This document shows, in pieces, positions 35,940 through 48,099 of a DNA stretch of 64,000 nt. The notes beneath the pieces are model-generated. The model was not told the origin of the DNA. It worked only from the letters and a program-made list of their open reading frames with translations, and made no database searches. The translations under genes were made by a program, and so were the position numbers. The DNA is from Chromobotia macracanthus. Its lineage: Eukaryota; Chordata; Actinopteri; Cypriniformes; Botiidae. Location of the stretch: NCBI GenBank assembly GCA_036877525.1, contig JAZGTH010000002.1:3270001-3334000 (forward strand), read 5' to 3'. Numbering within the stretch: the stretch's first letter is position 1; each line of letters begins with the position of its first letter.

Positions 35940-38900
35940 CTCAGCACAGGAGGTCACTTAAAGATGATTCCCCATCTTTTCTCATTCCTACAACCCACCT
36001 TTATTGTATAAGGCCCGAAACAGTCCATACCCGTCGAGTAAAAGACTGGTTTATAGGTTCTCAGTCTGGCTGCGGGAAGGTCTGCCATTCTAGGAGGATT
36101 TGGTTGTCCTCACCACCTCTGGCACTCAGTGCATTGGTGTTGGTGCCTTTTAACTGCCGCTTGTCCTCGTAGTACCCAGTACTTTCTTCGGAGTTCTGCA
36201 AACACCCTGTCTGGCCCTGGGTGATGCAACCTATTGTCATAGTCTTTGATTATTAGCTTTGTAGTGGGGTGCTGTGAGTCGAGGATGATGGGATGTATGG
36301 CATCCTCTTCGAGGTGGCTGTATCGACGGAGGCAGTCTCCAACACGTATGAGTCCAGTGGCAGCATTAAACTCAGGTGCTAGGCACAGTAATCGACTAGG
36401 TTTTTGCAGTTGTTTATCCGATCTTAAGCACATTAATTCTTCTCCAAAGCAGTCAGTTTGAGTTTGACAGATGGCTGCCAGTTCTGCCTCTTTGTAATCA
36501 TCTGCTGTTGGTGTATTGTCGTGCTGAATGTAAGTTTTTAACAGATCGGTATAATTGAAGTATTGCTGCAGGTCTGGGTCGACTGGGGAAGAGGTAGATA
36601 AACCACAAAAGGCTGATTTTCTCAGTTCATTGTGATAGATAGTGGGAGTTAGTGGCGGCATCTCTGGCCAATTATCAGAGGTTTAAGTGAGGACTTTTGG
36701 TCCCCGGTACCATCTGCTGTCGCAGTCTATGTCACGGATAGCTTTGCCTTTAGAGATGTCATCTGCAGGGTTGTTCTGTGATGACACATACCTCCAGACA
36801 TCATTATTTGTGAGCTCCTGTATTTCAGCCACTCTGGTGCAAACAAACACCTTAAATTGACAGGACTGAGACAGTAACCAGTTGAGCACAGTTGTGAATG
36901 GCACCAGGTAACCATTGGGGTCATACTGGCTGGCTAGGACATGATAGATGCTTTGCATAGTTAGGAATGGGTGGTCTGTTCGGTGTGGTTTATAGGAAAG
37001 AGTGTCTGATAAACAATGCCAGTGTAGACCAAGAGTTGACTCCTGAGCGTCCTGATGGCCTTCACTAAGCCATTGTATACTGCTTTGCGACTGAGCTTCA
37101 GCCGGCAGGTGGCTGATGACTTATGGGTCATTGCTTGCCCATTGTCTTAGATCGAAGCCTCCCATCTGTGAGGTGCTTGTATCTTTTCTGGAGGACCTTG
37201 ACTGGGTGTGTGTGCTCTGCCAGACCAGACCGACAGCTGTAAAGGCACTCCGTATTCTGAACACCTTATGAGGATTCTCCATTGAAGACACCGTGAAGGT
37301 TACAGCTGCCCCGTGGATGGTATGAGTTTCTTGCCTGACTGTGCGCAGTCCTCTGGTGGTCCCTTTAGGTTCAGTTTCTGAACGGCATCCTGAAGGATAA
37401 AAGTCCGTTCTGACCCATTATCGAGAAAAGCATACGCCTCCATAACTTTGTTGCCATTTCTGGTAGTGCAACCAGATGTTTTCTGTTACAAGTCTGACAG
37501 AGCGCTTTCAACGTACAGTAGGCTGCTTGATGTCCACGTCCACAGTGCCAGCATCTGTTCTGGGTTTTTATCCAGCTTACCTTCTGGTCTTTAGTGAGTA
37601 GTTTAAAGTTCTTGCAACTGTTCAGAGAGTGTCTGTTGCTATCGCAGTAGGGGCAGTAAGCACCAGTGTGTTCTCTCTTAGCAATGGCTGGTCTTTGTTG
37701 GTCTCAGCTGGTAACACTGAAGTGCTCGCTGATTTCTCTGTGCCAAGGAAAATGACAGTAGGTTTGTGAGTTTGCCTAGAATCTTTTCTTGTTTCCTTTC
37801 TCTGCAGCGATGACACTTGTTTGGGTTGAGGGGTGTAATCAGTGTGGTCCTCCTGGACTTGAAGCTCATACTCAAGCCATTCTGCAAAGTCCAGTAGTGT
37901 AGGAATGGTAACCCCAAAAAGATGTGTGTACCTCTTAAATCCAGATCTGAGATTGTGAGGTAGTTTACCCATGAGTCTGGAAACATGTGACCCACACTCC
38001 AACTCAGTCTTTCCTTTTTGACCTAACTGTTCAAGCATACTGACCAAGGAGCGTACATGGAGTGCATACAGGCGAAAGGCTTTCACATCTCCCCCACAAA
38101 TGTTTTGTCCATCCATCAGATCTGCAATACGCTGCAAGGCTAGCTGGTTTGGGTGACCATACATTTGGTTGAGTGCTCTCATGGTACTGGTGAAGAGAAA
38201 TCTGGGATTACTGTACGAGTCTGACAAAAGAAGTGCTTCTTCCAACTTCAAATGGTCAGTAAGGATCTGATATTTAAAATGCTCCGTTGCATCCTCTGGC
38301 ACGATGTTTTCCAGGGCTATTCTCAGTCTGGAGAATTGTCTAGGGTCAGGGGCTGTTAAATAAGGAATAGTTGGGGCAGACACTCTGTATACTTTCTCCT
38401 GAGTGGGTGGAGGCTGATCATATGCTTGTGGGTAATCCTGACGAGCTCGTGGCCTCTGCTTTTGTCCTGGGACCCCTAGCTGATGAAACAGTAAGTGTTG
38501 AGAGAATGGAGAGTTCCTGGATTGATGCATGTTGCGATGAGGTACTTTTGGGTTTGCTCTCTCATAGTTGAAGGAAGGACTAACCATATTCATGAACTGC
38601 GCAGTTAGCTCAGAGCACTCATCAACTGCAGTTGGTGGCAGTTCTCGTTTGTCAGAAGGCAGTGAGGCTCTAGACCGGGGGGCTGACGTTGGGTGGTATG
38701 GCTGTGTACGTTCTGGGCTCACCACGGGTGTACAAGGCTCTGAGGGTGGTGTTAGTGGAACTACTGGTTGAGATGTAGCTCCCCGTCCTGCTTTGAGGCA
38801 TTGTATCTCATGCTGTAGCATGTCGTTTTGCCAGCGCATCTCCTTTAAGGTTGCAACAATCTCTGGGATCTTACTGGTCCTTAGAACCTGGAACAGTATT

Positions 38901-39037
38901 CTAAAGTGAAAGGATCGGGAACCCAGCAATAAATGATTAACAGGTAGAGAACTGTAATTACACTTCACAATATGACATATTATAAGAACATTGTAATTTA
39001 TTTTAACAAGTATTGATTCAATAAGTGTTTTCAACAA
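35940..39037 (-). mobile_element. BEL/Pao retrotransposon, truncated, minus strand
   Basis: Reading down from 39037. A 471-residue open frame (39037-37622) is Gag: a coiled-coil-like start (VATLKEMRWQNDMLQHEIQC), proline-rich middle, then the conserved capsid-like part (PRQFSRLRIALENIVPEDAT, SNPRFLFTSTMRALNQMYGH). In a shifted frame follow two zinc knuckles, CPYCDSNRHSLNSC and CWHCGRGHQAAYC (about 37690-37500), then a broken protease region. Next come the RT/RNase H tail at 36958-36683 (ICTRVAEIQELT-like, YVSSQNNPADDISKGK) and the integrase zinc domain at 36661-36110 (HHPGPDRVFAELRRKYWVLR, HQCTECQRW), ending in a core fragment GMDCFGPYTIKVG at about 36030. Most of RT, the integrase active site and both LTRs are missing. 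Dead, but gag is surprisingly open. Confidence 0.88.
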
Positions 39038-40599
39038 ATTGTGTTTGGAGACACATTTTGTTTATTTGCCCACTAAATAAGACAGAAGATTAACACTGTC
39101 TTAAAAAACAATTATTTTTGCACTTTTACTTTACTTTACTTACTTTTATTATTACCTTTTCACAAAACTTTTACACAAAATGATCAAACACTGACCAAAT
39201 ATATAAAACTGTTTACTGTTACTGTTTTAGACAAAAGTCAATGAGCAAGTCAATTTTCTTCTTTTCCTAAATGACACTTCTGGTTCCTTCTTGCACATTT
39301 CTTTACATTGTTCTGCAAACATTGAAAGTTTCTGGCTTTAATAGAATGTATCACGCAAGGTCTTTTAGGATTCATGGTCACAAGCCTCTAGTTAGTTAGT
39401 TTGCGCTATGTTGTTAACTATAACTTTTAATATAATAATAATGTGCAAGTAATACAGTACAGCTAACTATAGTTTACACCTATATGCCCCCCCACACCTA
39501 CTAAAACTATCGAACTGTCATGTCTAAACCGAGGCCTGTACCGAACCATGTGCCATTATGCATGTACATATACATAAACACAATCTTAAACAAGGACACA
39601 TTACATACTTAGCATGGCATTATGGCTATGAAAACATAACTTTCCTTTTTTCATTTTGTGTTTTGCTATCTTCTCAGATTTTTTCTTGTGTTACCTCGAT
39701 TTGTGGGGTGAAGAAAAAACAGACAAATAAGAGGTGGAATAAAATTCATCAGAAGGGGATGAAGAGTCAACTTTCTTTTCACCTTGTTGTTGTTTTCTTC
39801 ATGCAGGTTGTCTACTTTATCAGAAGAGTTAGAGTTAACTATCAAACTTTGGGCTTTGGCGCAAGTTCCTTGCATTTCATCCTTTGCTGATAATGCTAAT
39901 AAGAAATACAGACAAAAACTGTTTAATTTAATTTTAATTATGCATCATCCTATACATGTGAGCTACTACTTTGATTAATGCAAACCAATGTGTTTGGACA
40001 AGACTTATCTACTGTTTTAGTCAGTATATTGTAGGTGTGGTTATAAATTGTTCACCACTTTAAAAACTGTAAAAATTGTAAACATACAATTTTAAATAAT
40101 TACTTAGCTCTTTTAATAAATATGTTTAAACTACAGTACAGTAAAATAACAACTTTTATTCATTTAGCAGATGTTTCTTTACAAAAAGAAACTTGACATT
40201 GAAGAAACCAAACCAAAATGATCCTTGTAAGGTAAAATGTATAAGTGCAAGCAGAGAGGAAAGTGACTGTTGAAAGTTACAAATCTGTCATTATATATTC
40301 CATGCATTTGCAACTATTGCAGATATTCTGTTTTCTCCGTTAGCCATGATTAATTTAACTCATGAATGAAAGTGTCCAATACCACAAGGGTACCCTCTGC
40401 ATAATGTGACTGAAGTCTTTATATAAAGTGAGTGCTCAGAATTGCATGGAATATTTGTATTCAGTAAACATACTAATTATTTCTTTATGAATAAATTTTT
40501 AAAACTGCATTTTATCTCTGCATTTGTCCTCAAGGACTTCAGTTTTTTACTTTAAAATGAGTTTTCCTCTTGGATTTTCATTAAGGACACCTGCTGGGT
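39038..40599. other. Non-genic interval
   Basis: AT-rich, no feature I can support. Small open frames at 39558-39978 on both strands overlap one another and show no domain. Confidence 0.4.
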
Positions 40600-41512
40600 T
40601 GGTGCTGGTGGTGCTGTCAGCCTCAGCAAGACAGAACTTCTGATAATACCGGCCAACCCATCATTAGAACACAACTTCACAGCTGAACTTGGATTATCCA
40701 TTCTTACACCCACTCTGTCTGTTAGAAACCTTGGAGTGGTGTTTGATGACCAGCTGAAATTCACTCCACACGTTGCAACAATCTCTCGGTCCTGTAGGTA
40801 TGTGTTTTACAACATCAGGAAAATCAGACCCTTCCTGTCCGAGCACTCAACACAGCTCCTAGTCCAAGCACTTGTAATATCAAGACTGGACTACTGCAAT
40901 GCCCTTCTGGCTGGCCTTCCAGCCAATGCCACCAAACCCCTGCAAATGATCCAGAATGCCACAGCACGTCTGGTCTTCAATCAACCAAAAAACGCCCATG
41001 TCACACCCCTCCTGACCTTACTCCACTGACTACCTGTAGCCGCCCGCATCAAATTTAAATCTTTTACGCTTGCCTTTAGGACAGTTAGCGGAACCTCTCC
41101 CTCCTACCTCAACTCACTCCTCCGGACATATGTCCCCTCCCGCCAGCTAGGGTCAGTCAATGAGCGACGTCTGATTGTTCCCTCACAACAAGGCACCAAA
41201 TCAATCTGTAAAACTTTCATCTATTCTGTTCCTTTGTGGTGGAATGATCTCCCAGCCTCCACCTGATCCGCTGAGACCATCACAACCTTTAAAAAACAAC
41301 TCAAAACACACCTGTTTTGCAGACACCTGACTAATCCCTATTGCTCTACCCTATCCTAAAAAAAACCTCCTTGATTCTAGTTCATTCTGTCTCTAGTAGC
41401 AGAATACAATGTCGACTTGTAAATTTAGCTGTGTAGACTTGGCTTGTCGGCTCTCAAGATGCTTTGGATAAAAGCATCTGCTAAATGACTAAATGTACAT
41501 GTAAATATCTGT
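40600..41512 (+). mobile_element. LINE (L2-type) 3' end with shared SINE tail
   Basis: From about 40630: SKTELLIIPANPSLEHNF, VRNLGVVFDDQLKFTPHV (RT palm/thumb motif), ISRLDYCNALLAGLP, VARIKFKSFTLAFRT, SYLNSLLRTYVPSRQL and VPLWWNDLPAS, that is, the C-terminal third of an L2-like reverse transcriptase. It is nearly continuous but for a stop at 41027-41029 and another near 41264. The 3' UTR ends GCTTTGGATAAAAGCATCTG followed by CTAAATGACTAAATGTACATG. A 5'-truncated copy, typical of target-primed insertion. Confidence 0.87.
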
Positions 41513-41617
41513 TTCCAAATAAGGACAAAAGTGTGCCTTTTTGCAGTTTTGTTTGAATTATAAGAACTCCTTGGTGTGTATCTATAGACTGGTTTGTGGT
41601 TGCAGGTTTTTGGAAAT

Positions 41618-41701
41618 AGGACTTGGAACAAAACTTTCACTTTGTGAGCAAAAAAGCAGAAGAGGGACAAGAAGGTTAACTGAAGCCAAGGAGAAAATGC
41701 A
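41618..41701. repeat. Left member of a 3.5-kb-spaced inverted repeat
   Basis: GGACTTGGAACAAAACTTTC...GAGCAAAAAAGCAGAAGAGG...ACAAGAAGGTTAACTGAA matches the reverse complement of 45012-45098 with scattered mismatches. Possibly the terminal repeats of one large element. Confidence 0.7.
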
Positions 41702-42239
41702 GACTGTGCAAAAAATATGATATTGGAGAAGACAAAAACAGGCCATGGATACCAGTGGTAAATGTGAAAAAACAGATGATTTACCTAAACGAGGAATCAT
41801 TAAGTCCTTTAGAAACGCCTCTGTGCATGCTCTGAGTCCATTCTAAATGGTTTGAAATGGATAGTTCCTGTGCTCTGAGCCAAACTAACAATAATTGATA
41901 TTTACCTTCTGCCTACCATAGCTTTCCTAATACAGCTTCTGAACCACAAATCATTCCACCTATTTTCATGTCCAAATTTTCTAAGAAAGATTGTGAGAGT
42001 GGAAAGACACTGGGTGACAGAACACGCATGAAGAGTTAAAACAAAAACTGCCAAGATCGTGTTGCAAAAAGATGACAGGTGGATGCGCATGGGTTATTAA
42101 AAGATCCCACATAGTTGCACACAAATGCATCATAGCTAAAAATAAAAAAATAAAAGTTTTTCACTGGTCAGTTGAGTTCATTTAGGATTAGTTTAAATTT
42201 TAACACTAAACATTATTGTCTTTCATGTTGCTTGATATT

Positions 42240-42350
42240 TGGAGCATGATGCCATCAATGAGTCTGGGTTTAAATCCCTGGAAAAGCATGAACTTATAAA
42301 AGGTAGCATGACTGCATTATAAGTCACTTTGGATAAAAGTATCTTTCCAA
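42240..42350 (+). repeat. SINE remnant
   Basis: GGTTTAAATCCCTGG (decayed B box) and GTCACTTTGGATAAAAGTAT, the family tail seen at 4725. Confidence 0.55.
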
Positions 42351-43884
42351 AAGCATAACTTTTGCTAATGTGCCCACCAAAATTGTTATTATTTGATCCA
42401 CATGAAATGAAAATCATTTACTCATTATTTTCTCAGCACACTTTGGGTCCCTACAAATAGCATAGTTTAAAAACAATATCCTACCTGAGCATTGTTGTCC
42501 CCATGTCTACCCCTTTATATGTCCACCCACTTCACCTCCAGCCACTGGCCACTTTTAGCAAATGTGCCATTTCACAAAGCTAACGTTAGCTCAAACTGTT
42601 TTCTTAACAATGACTTCAATGTAATCAAATAGGCTACACAGTTACCAGATAATAGTACAGCAAAGCACATTTGGAATGTGGTTGAACTATGCATACTACA
42701 CCCACAATCACATCCTGATGGATAAAATTAATCCTGCCCAAATTTCACTTTTTATAATAAATGCTTATTTGAGATTAACTTAGAAATCATTACAGAAACC
42801 ATTACAGAAATATTATGTAACTTATTTGTAAATACCATTTCAGGTTTCATCCAAGCAAATAGTTCAAAAACACTATGCTGGTTGACCAGCTAGAGTAATA
42901 GAAGACCAGTATTGTTTAGCTTGGACCAGCACATGAATCCATGCTGGTTGGTTAAATTTCCAATCACATTTAAACTGAAGAGAAAAAGGATCAACTACAG
43001 GTTTACTGTTAATGATGGGTACAGGAACTGTGTAAAAGCCAGCTGTATGTCTGCTGTTAAACTCTGGAGATTCTGATCAAGTTTAAAGGCATGTAGTGCT
43101 TAGTCCGCTAACCTGTGTTTAATTAAATGAAAAAATTCCCCTGATTCTCTGAAAACTCTCTCTCTCACACACCCACACTAACATAGCACCACCCAGTTCA
43201 TAGCACCACCCAGACCTGGACACCATATACATATTGTCAATGTGTTAGGGGGAGCACAGTGTGCAGTAATTGAAAAGTTATTTATATGTTCTTCACAGAA
43301 AATGAGCCAAGGTAAATTATTCTGGTAAATAATAAAACAATTAATCACAAAAAATTGTCTGTTTTCACAGACCCTAACACTACACAAGTGCATGGCCTAA
43401 CTGGTCTTGGAATGCTCTGAAAATTAAAGAGATTTAGAGCCGGTAGAAGGTCTGGACTCCTTTGCATCTTTTATTGGCTAAGAACCGCCCAAGATGCCAT
43501 TTGAGCAACATGTACATTAATCACAATTTGCTTTGTTCAGTGTCATGTTTCTTGGCAGACCATTAAAAAAACGTGACACACATGTCTCTCAGACATCCTG
43601 TAATTTAAACAATCAGATGATAACTTGTGGTTAACTGGTCTGTGGGCTGAGAACACCTTAAGGACAACACTATGTCTGCCTGGTCTGTTTTTACAGACTA
43701 CTTGGTCTGTAGTAACAGAAGGTTTACATCATATTAAATTATTTAAAATTAAGTGTCTGATTTAGAATACAAGCCCAGAAATGAGAAAAGTTGTTTAAAC
43801 ATTTGGGGCAAAAATATGTGTTATGTGACTTTAAACTTTAATCTTGAATTCAGATTGGATGGATGCTTTAAAATGTTTGCATTA

Positions 43885-44012
43885 ATATAATGTATTAGTA
43901 GTAGTAGTAGTAGTGTCATTATTATTATTATACTGTAAATTTGAGCTTTTCACTAGAAACCGACCCCTGACGTCATTTGTTTTGCTCCGTATTACTACTA
44001 CTACTACTAATA
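43885..44012. repeat. Inverted (TAG)n/(CTA)n triplet repeats
   Basis: TATTAGTAGTAGTAGTAGTA at about 43890 and its reverse complement TACTACTACTACTACTAATA at about 43991 bracket an 80-bp stretch that contains a (ATT)n run and the CRE at 43968. Confidence 0.8.
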
Positions 44013-44338
44013 ATATGCGGATATAGTGATGTCACTACAAAGGGACCATAAGCAACGCCAACGGGAGCAAAAGTCTTAAAAATGAAACGCGTGAAATTTG
44101 GACGCGTCAAAACGCAAAGTTTAATACAGATACTCTGTTCGGGTCTTTGCGTCAAACAGCCCACCAGCCAACGCCACTGCTGTATTCAAAGATATATTTG
44201 CGTTTGTGATGTGGTATATACACATTTAAACGTCAGAAGTCGAATCTGTTCGTGAAGGATGACGCGATGGTAGATAAGCCAATACCTTTGCAAACGCCAG
44301 ATGTAATATTTGTAAGCAAGTTACATCGTGATTGGCAG
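43960..44338 (+). promoter_or_regulatory. CpG-rich CRE-bearing stretch and candidate orphan first exon
   Basis: Positions 43960-44340 are rich in CG dinucleotides inside AT-rich DNA and include a perfect CRE palindrome TGACGTCA at 43968-43975. An ATG at 44267 opens a 24-codon frame (starting MVDKPIPLQTPDV, ending LHRDWQ) that runs exactly to CAG|GTACGT, a strong splice donor at 44338/44339, phase 0. Composition and architecture are those of a promoter plus first coding exon. I do not recognise the peptide and find no convincing second exon; the downstream DNA is piggyBac and repeats, then the klhl22 pseudogene. It could be a relic of a lost gene or part of a mobile element. Confidence 0.4.
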
Positions 44339-45011
44339 GTACGTATGCAAACGTATGGTTTTAAGAGTACCAGTATTTGTAAGAGTATTTGTTGTTTATG
44401 ATGTCAGATTGTGTCATGGTTTGTCATGCATCCCAGCATGCCCTTTGTTAAACATTAAACATTTTGTCTCGTAGTGGAAAAATCAATATAGTTGATCTCT
44501 AGAATTACACTTAAGAATTCTTTATTAAATTGCCAAAGGACCTTTTTGGACTGCATGTAACTGGCCTCCTCTTATTACACAAACAATGATTTGAATATTG
44601 TAAGAACAAGGTGTGTTTAGTATGTCTATAATAAATTAAAATATACATAGCAATAACAATAAATGGCGCGAATAATATAGGCTAAACAACAAAATAATGC
44701 AGTAGCAACAGAGCATTCTTTAGTAACAGCATTAAATTTAGATGTTATTACGCTCAGTCATCACAATAATGTGTGACGTTTTATATATATATATAACATT
44801 TCTCACACACACGCATACACTATTTACAACATAAAGATAAACTCTGCTATAGTGCACTTTGTCACCTGCCAACTGCGGTGGAAAGTTTGGGACAGTCCAT
44901 TTCTTACTGAATGATAGGGGTGATTGGAAGAGTCCACTTATCAGGAGGGAATATTTTCTACGGACATGTTTACACGATTAAAACGTTTGTTTCAACACAC
45001 AGCAAAAAATA

Positions 45012-45098
45012 GCATTTTGTCCTTGGATTCAATTAACCTTCTTGTCCATCTTCTACTTTTTTGCTCACAAAGTTAAATAACTTTTGTTCCAAGTCCCA
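45012..45098. repeat. Right member of the inverted repeat pair with 41618-41701
   Basis: Reverse complement of 41618-41701 with moderate divergence; it ends 20 bp before the piggyBac TTAA end at 45118. Confidence 0.7.
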
Positions 45099-45117
45099 AC
45101 GTTAAAAAAATATTGCA

Positions 45118-46957
45118 TTAACACTAGAACTACCGGAATTCTATAACTACTGGAATGGCCATAGCGGTCATTCTGATGGTTCATATTAGATTGTACCGAA
45201 TGTCATTTTTGTCATGACATATTTACGTTCAAAGCTTTTATTGAGGTTTTAGATTGAAGCTTTGAATGTCTGTCATCATATTTTTTGAAGTTATCACCCT
45301 AAAAAAATATTTTTTGTAATATAGCCTATAATTGTGTATGAGCTACTAGACCGCCTCCGACGGTGCGGTGTCAGTGTTTGTTTTATAATGAACAAAACTA
45401 TTATGCTGTAAAATTATAACGAAAATATTATACTTTAAATCATAACGAACGCATTCTCCTCTAAGTGGGCTCACCTGAACAAGACAATTCACTGACGCTT
45501 CGATTACTCGCAGCCAACACAGGTAATCTCTACCTTCCATGTGCAGCTCCCACACAGTACCTTTTGACATTTGCCGCAAGTGTCCTTTGTTTCTTTTTTC
45601 TTGCAGTTTCTCCGCACTTGGCACTGCCTTCTCTCCATCTGCTGCTGTTCCTGCCTGGGTCCTGGTTCTCACACCATCAGCTGTGTGGCTTTTGCTGTCA
45701 TGTGACCGGAGCGAAGTTCATTTGTGAGTGGCATTATGAAACTCCTCTGTGACGTTCTCTTATTTGTGCATTCCTTAAACAGGATGGAAGTATTTTATCC
45801 CAGCCAGGTCAAGGATAATATAAAACACAGCCACTGGCCATCTATGTGTGGGTGCTTTCACTGAGTATTTCCTTTGCCATTTGATCTAGCACATCTACTC
45901 CAACCTACGTTCTATTGTAGTATGTGACTGTCTCTGGTTTAGCCTTATGGCCACTTGTGATTGCAACATTTGTGTGGACAGGGCTGAGAATGCTGAAGTT
46001 TTTCCTTGGTTTGCATTGATAGACTGTGAGTGTAGTATTGTTACTTTTTAGCATCTCTGTGTTGAATAGCAGCCTTTGCTTCTTTATGTGCAGGGGGAGC
46101 TCTCATCTGCTCTTATTCACTGTGCCGACAAGGCTGGTTTTCTTGGCCTGTAGTGCCTTGGCCAGTTCGAGGGAAGTAAAAAAGTTGTCAGTGGTGATGT
46201 TCCTCCCCTTCCCCAGATAGGGCTCAACTATTTTCAACACCACACTGTTTCCAAGTCACTGACCCGTCCTCCGCGTCTCGTCTTTGCTCAGATGTGGCGC
46301 ACTGTTTACCATATATTTGGTATCAATGTCAGCAGCGAGCCAGAACTTTATACTGAAGTTGAACAGTCAAGCTACACCTTGCTTTTGTTGGGAAGAGCTG
46401 CTCATCAACAGTTATGTAAGCACCGGGCTTGTAGCAAGCACTGCTGTTCTGGGTGAATTTCTCCCAAACTTCGACTACCAGTGCGAACTTGTTCACTTGC
46501 AACCATGTGCGTCTGGCCTCCTTTTAATCAAAACACAGGAATTGCATGATTTCCTGGAATATGTTTTAGGACATGGTCTCCTTGAATAAATGCATAGCCC
46601 CAGTCGGCCATGCAAAAGCTCACAAGCAAGTCCATGCCTTTTCCTCTGTAGGTGAGGAAACATAGATGTTATCAATGAAAGCCTTTAGCTCATTGACTGT
46701 CACATCCCATAACTGTCCTCCTTGACTCTGTGTGCTTGACTCTCAGCAATGGTGCAGTCATTGATATACTTCAATATGCCATCATCAACCAAACAGAGAA
46801 AAGTGGTGAGGGCATCTTCATTGTTGTGCTTTGCGTGCGCAGTGGGGCTGGCAGCTTCTGTCATGACTTTTTGACTTTGTAGCTGTCCTCTGTTTTCACT
46901 CTGCTGTATAATAGTCCATACAGTACCATCTTTCGCCATTTCATGAATCTCTGCTGA

Positions 46958-46990
<33 letters not shown>
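45118..46990 (-). mobile_element. piggyBac-type transposon, decayed, minus strand
   Basis: The downstream end is TTAA followed by CACTAGAACTACCGGAATTC at 45118-45141: the TTAA target plus a terminal repeat. The transposase reads down from about 46987: HNNEDALTTFLCLVDDGILK-type start, VNELKAFIDNIY, then VDEQLFPTKARCSLT (about 46400), VSDLETVWC-like and GRGRTSPLTTF-like stretches. In the frame at 45672-45346 comes a CKKNKGH-type C-terminal cysteine-rich finger. The DEQL(F/L)P motif is diagnostic of piggyBac/PGBD. Many stops and frame changes; the upstream terminal repeat is missing, replaced by an (AT)n(CA)n run and the copy-B repeat. A domesticated PGBD gene is excluded by the stops. Confidence 0.85.

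Positions 46991-46992
<2 letters not shown>
46958..46992. repeat. (AT)n(CA)n microsatellite
   Basis: Runs of AT then CA at the junction between the piggyBac remnant and the repeat copy B. Confidence 0.9.
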
Positions 46993-47700
46993 GTATTGTA
47001 TTAGTACACCTCGGTATGGCTTACTAATTAACCATTTAATAAATCAAATCTGACTGAAAGTGTCAGATAAAGAGGCCTGTGCACAGATATTGAGGAATAA
47101 GGTATCAAAAGAAGGTCCACACAATGATAATAAAAAGATTTTAATAAATGAATAATGATAATGCAATAATACTTTCAATAAATGCAATCAATGAGATGGG
47201 ATTATAATGATAATAATAAAAAGATTTGATAAATGCAATAAATGAGTCAGGGATAAAGATCTGATTCAGTGTGATAACTCAATTACATAATACACCAAAG
47301 TCTATTATACACTCGGGAGTGCCATCATCACCTACCATCTTTATACTCAAAAATTTGGTGTGGCTAAAGACAGCCTTCTGAGTGAGAGAAAGAGAAAGCT
47401 GGCCAGGCTCGCTCCCCCTACCAAACAGTTCACCTCTCATTATGTTTAACAACAGCTCAGGCATTCGATGAGGCATTATGCTAAATAGCTTATATAAGTT
47501 TCTTTAACTGTTTTGAGAAATGAACATACATTTCACTCTTTATCAGTATGAGAATATGAATCCCTTTATCTACCCAAGCAAGCCGCCCAAAACATGTGGG
47601 TCAAACTGACACACTGAAGAATGTGTTTACTGATGAGCAGGGAGCGCAACACACACAATCCCCTCTTCTCCTGCTCCTCTGCTCTTCTCATTTAATACAA
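46993..47700. repeat. Interspersed repeat, copy B (inverted relative to 27890-28912)
   Basis: Matches copy A in reverse complement over two blocks, lacking A's internal hairpin. It abuts the piggyBac remnant directly. Confidence 0.7.
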
Positions 47701-48099
47701 GTATATATATATAAAATATAAAAGCATTGTGTCAATTATTTTTACTTTTTCTTTGGAGTCTTATTCTTGCATTTATCTTTGCAGGTCACTATGTTTTATA
47801 TTTTATAGATGTTATTTTTAGACTTACTTTTTTTATTTTTAGATTTATTTTAGCCTTTGTTTTACTTATTATTGCTATTATATTGATTTGTGCTTTGACC
47901 TAGTTCTTGTATGTTTGTGGTTACATTGTTTGACAATCATGACTTTCTTTGTTTCCTATAAATGCATGTAATATCTCCTTGCAGTTTTCACAGATAATTT
48001 AGGCTTTATGTTTTTAGTAGTTTTTGTTTCTGTGTTCATAAATAACTATGAATGACATACACAGCGTGAGAAAGCTGTCATTGAGGTTTTATGTGCCAA
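47701..48099. other. Non-genic AT-rich interval
   Basis: No feature recognised between repeat copy B and the klhl22 pseudogene. Confidence 0.4.

Noticed and set aside
46284..46589. 101-residue plus-strand frame
   Set aside because: Antisense shadow of the decayed piggyBac transposase on the minus strand.
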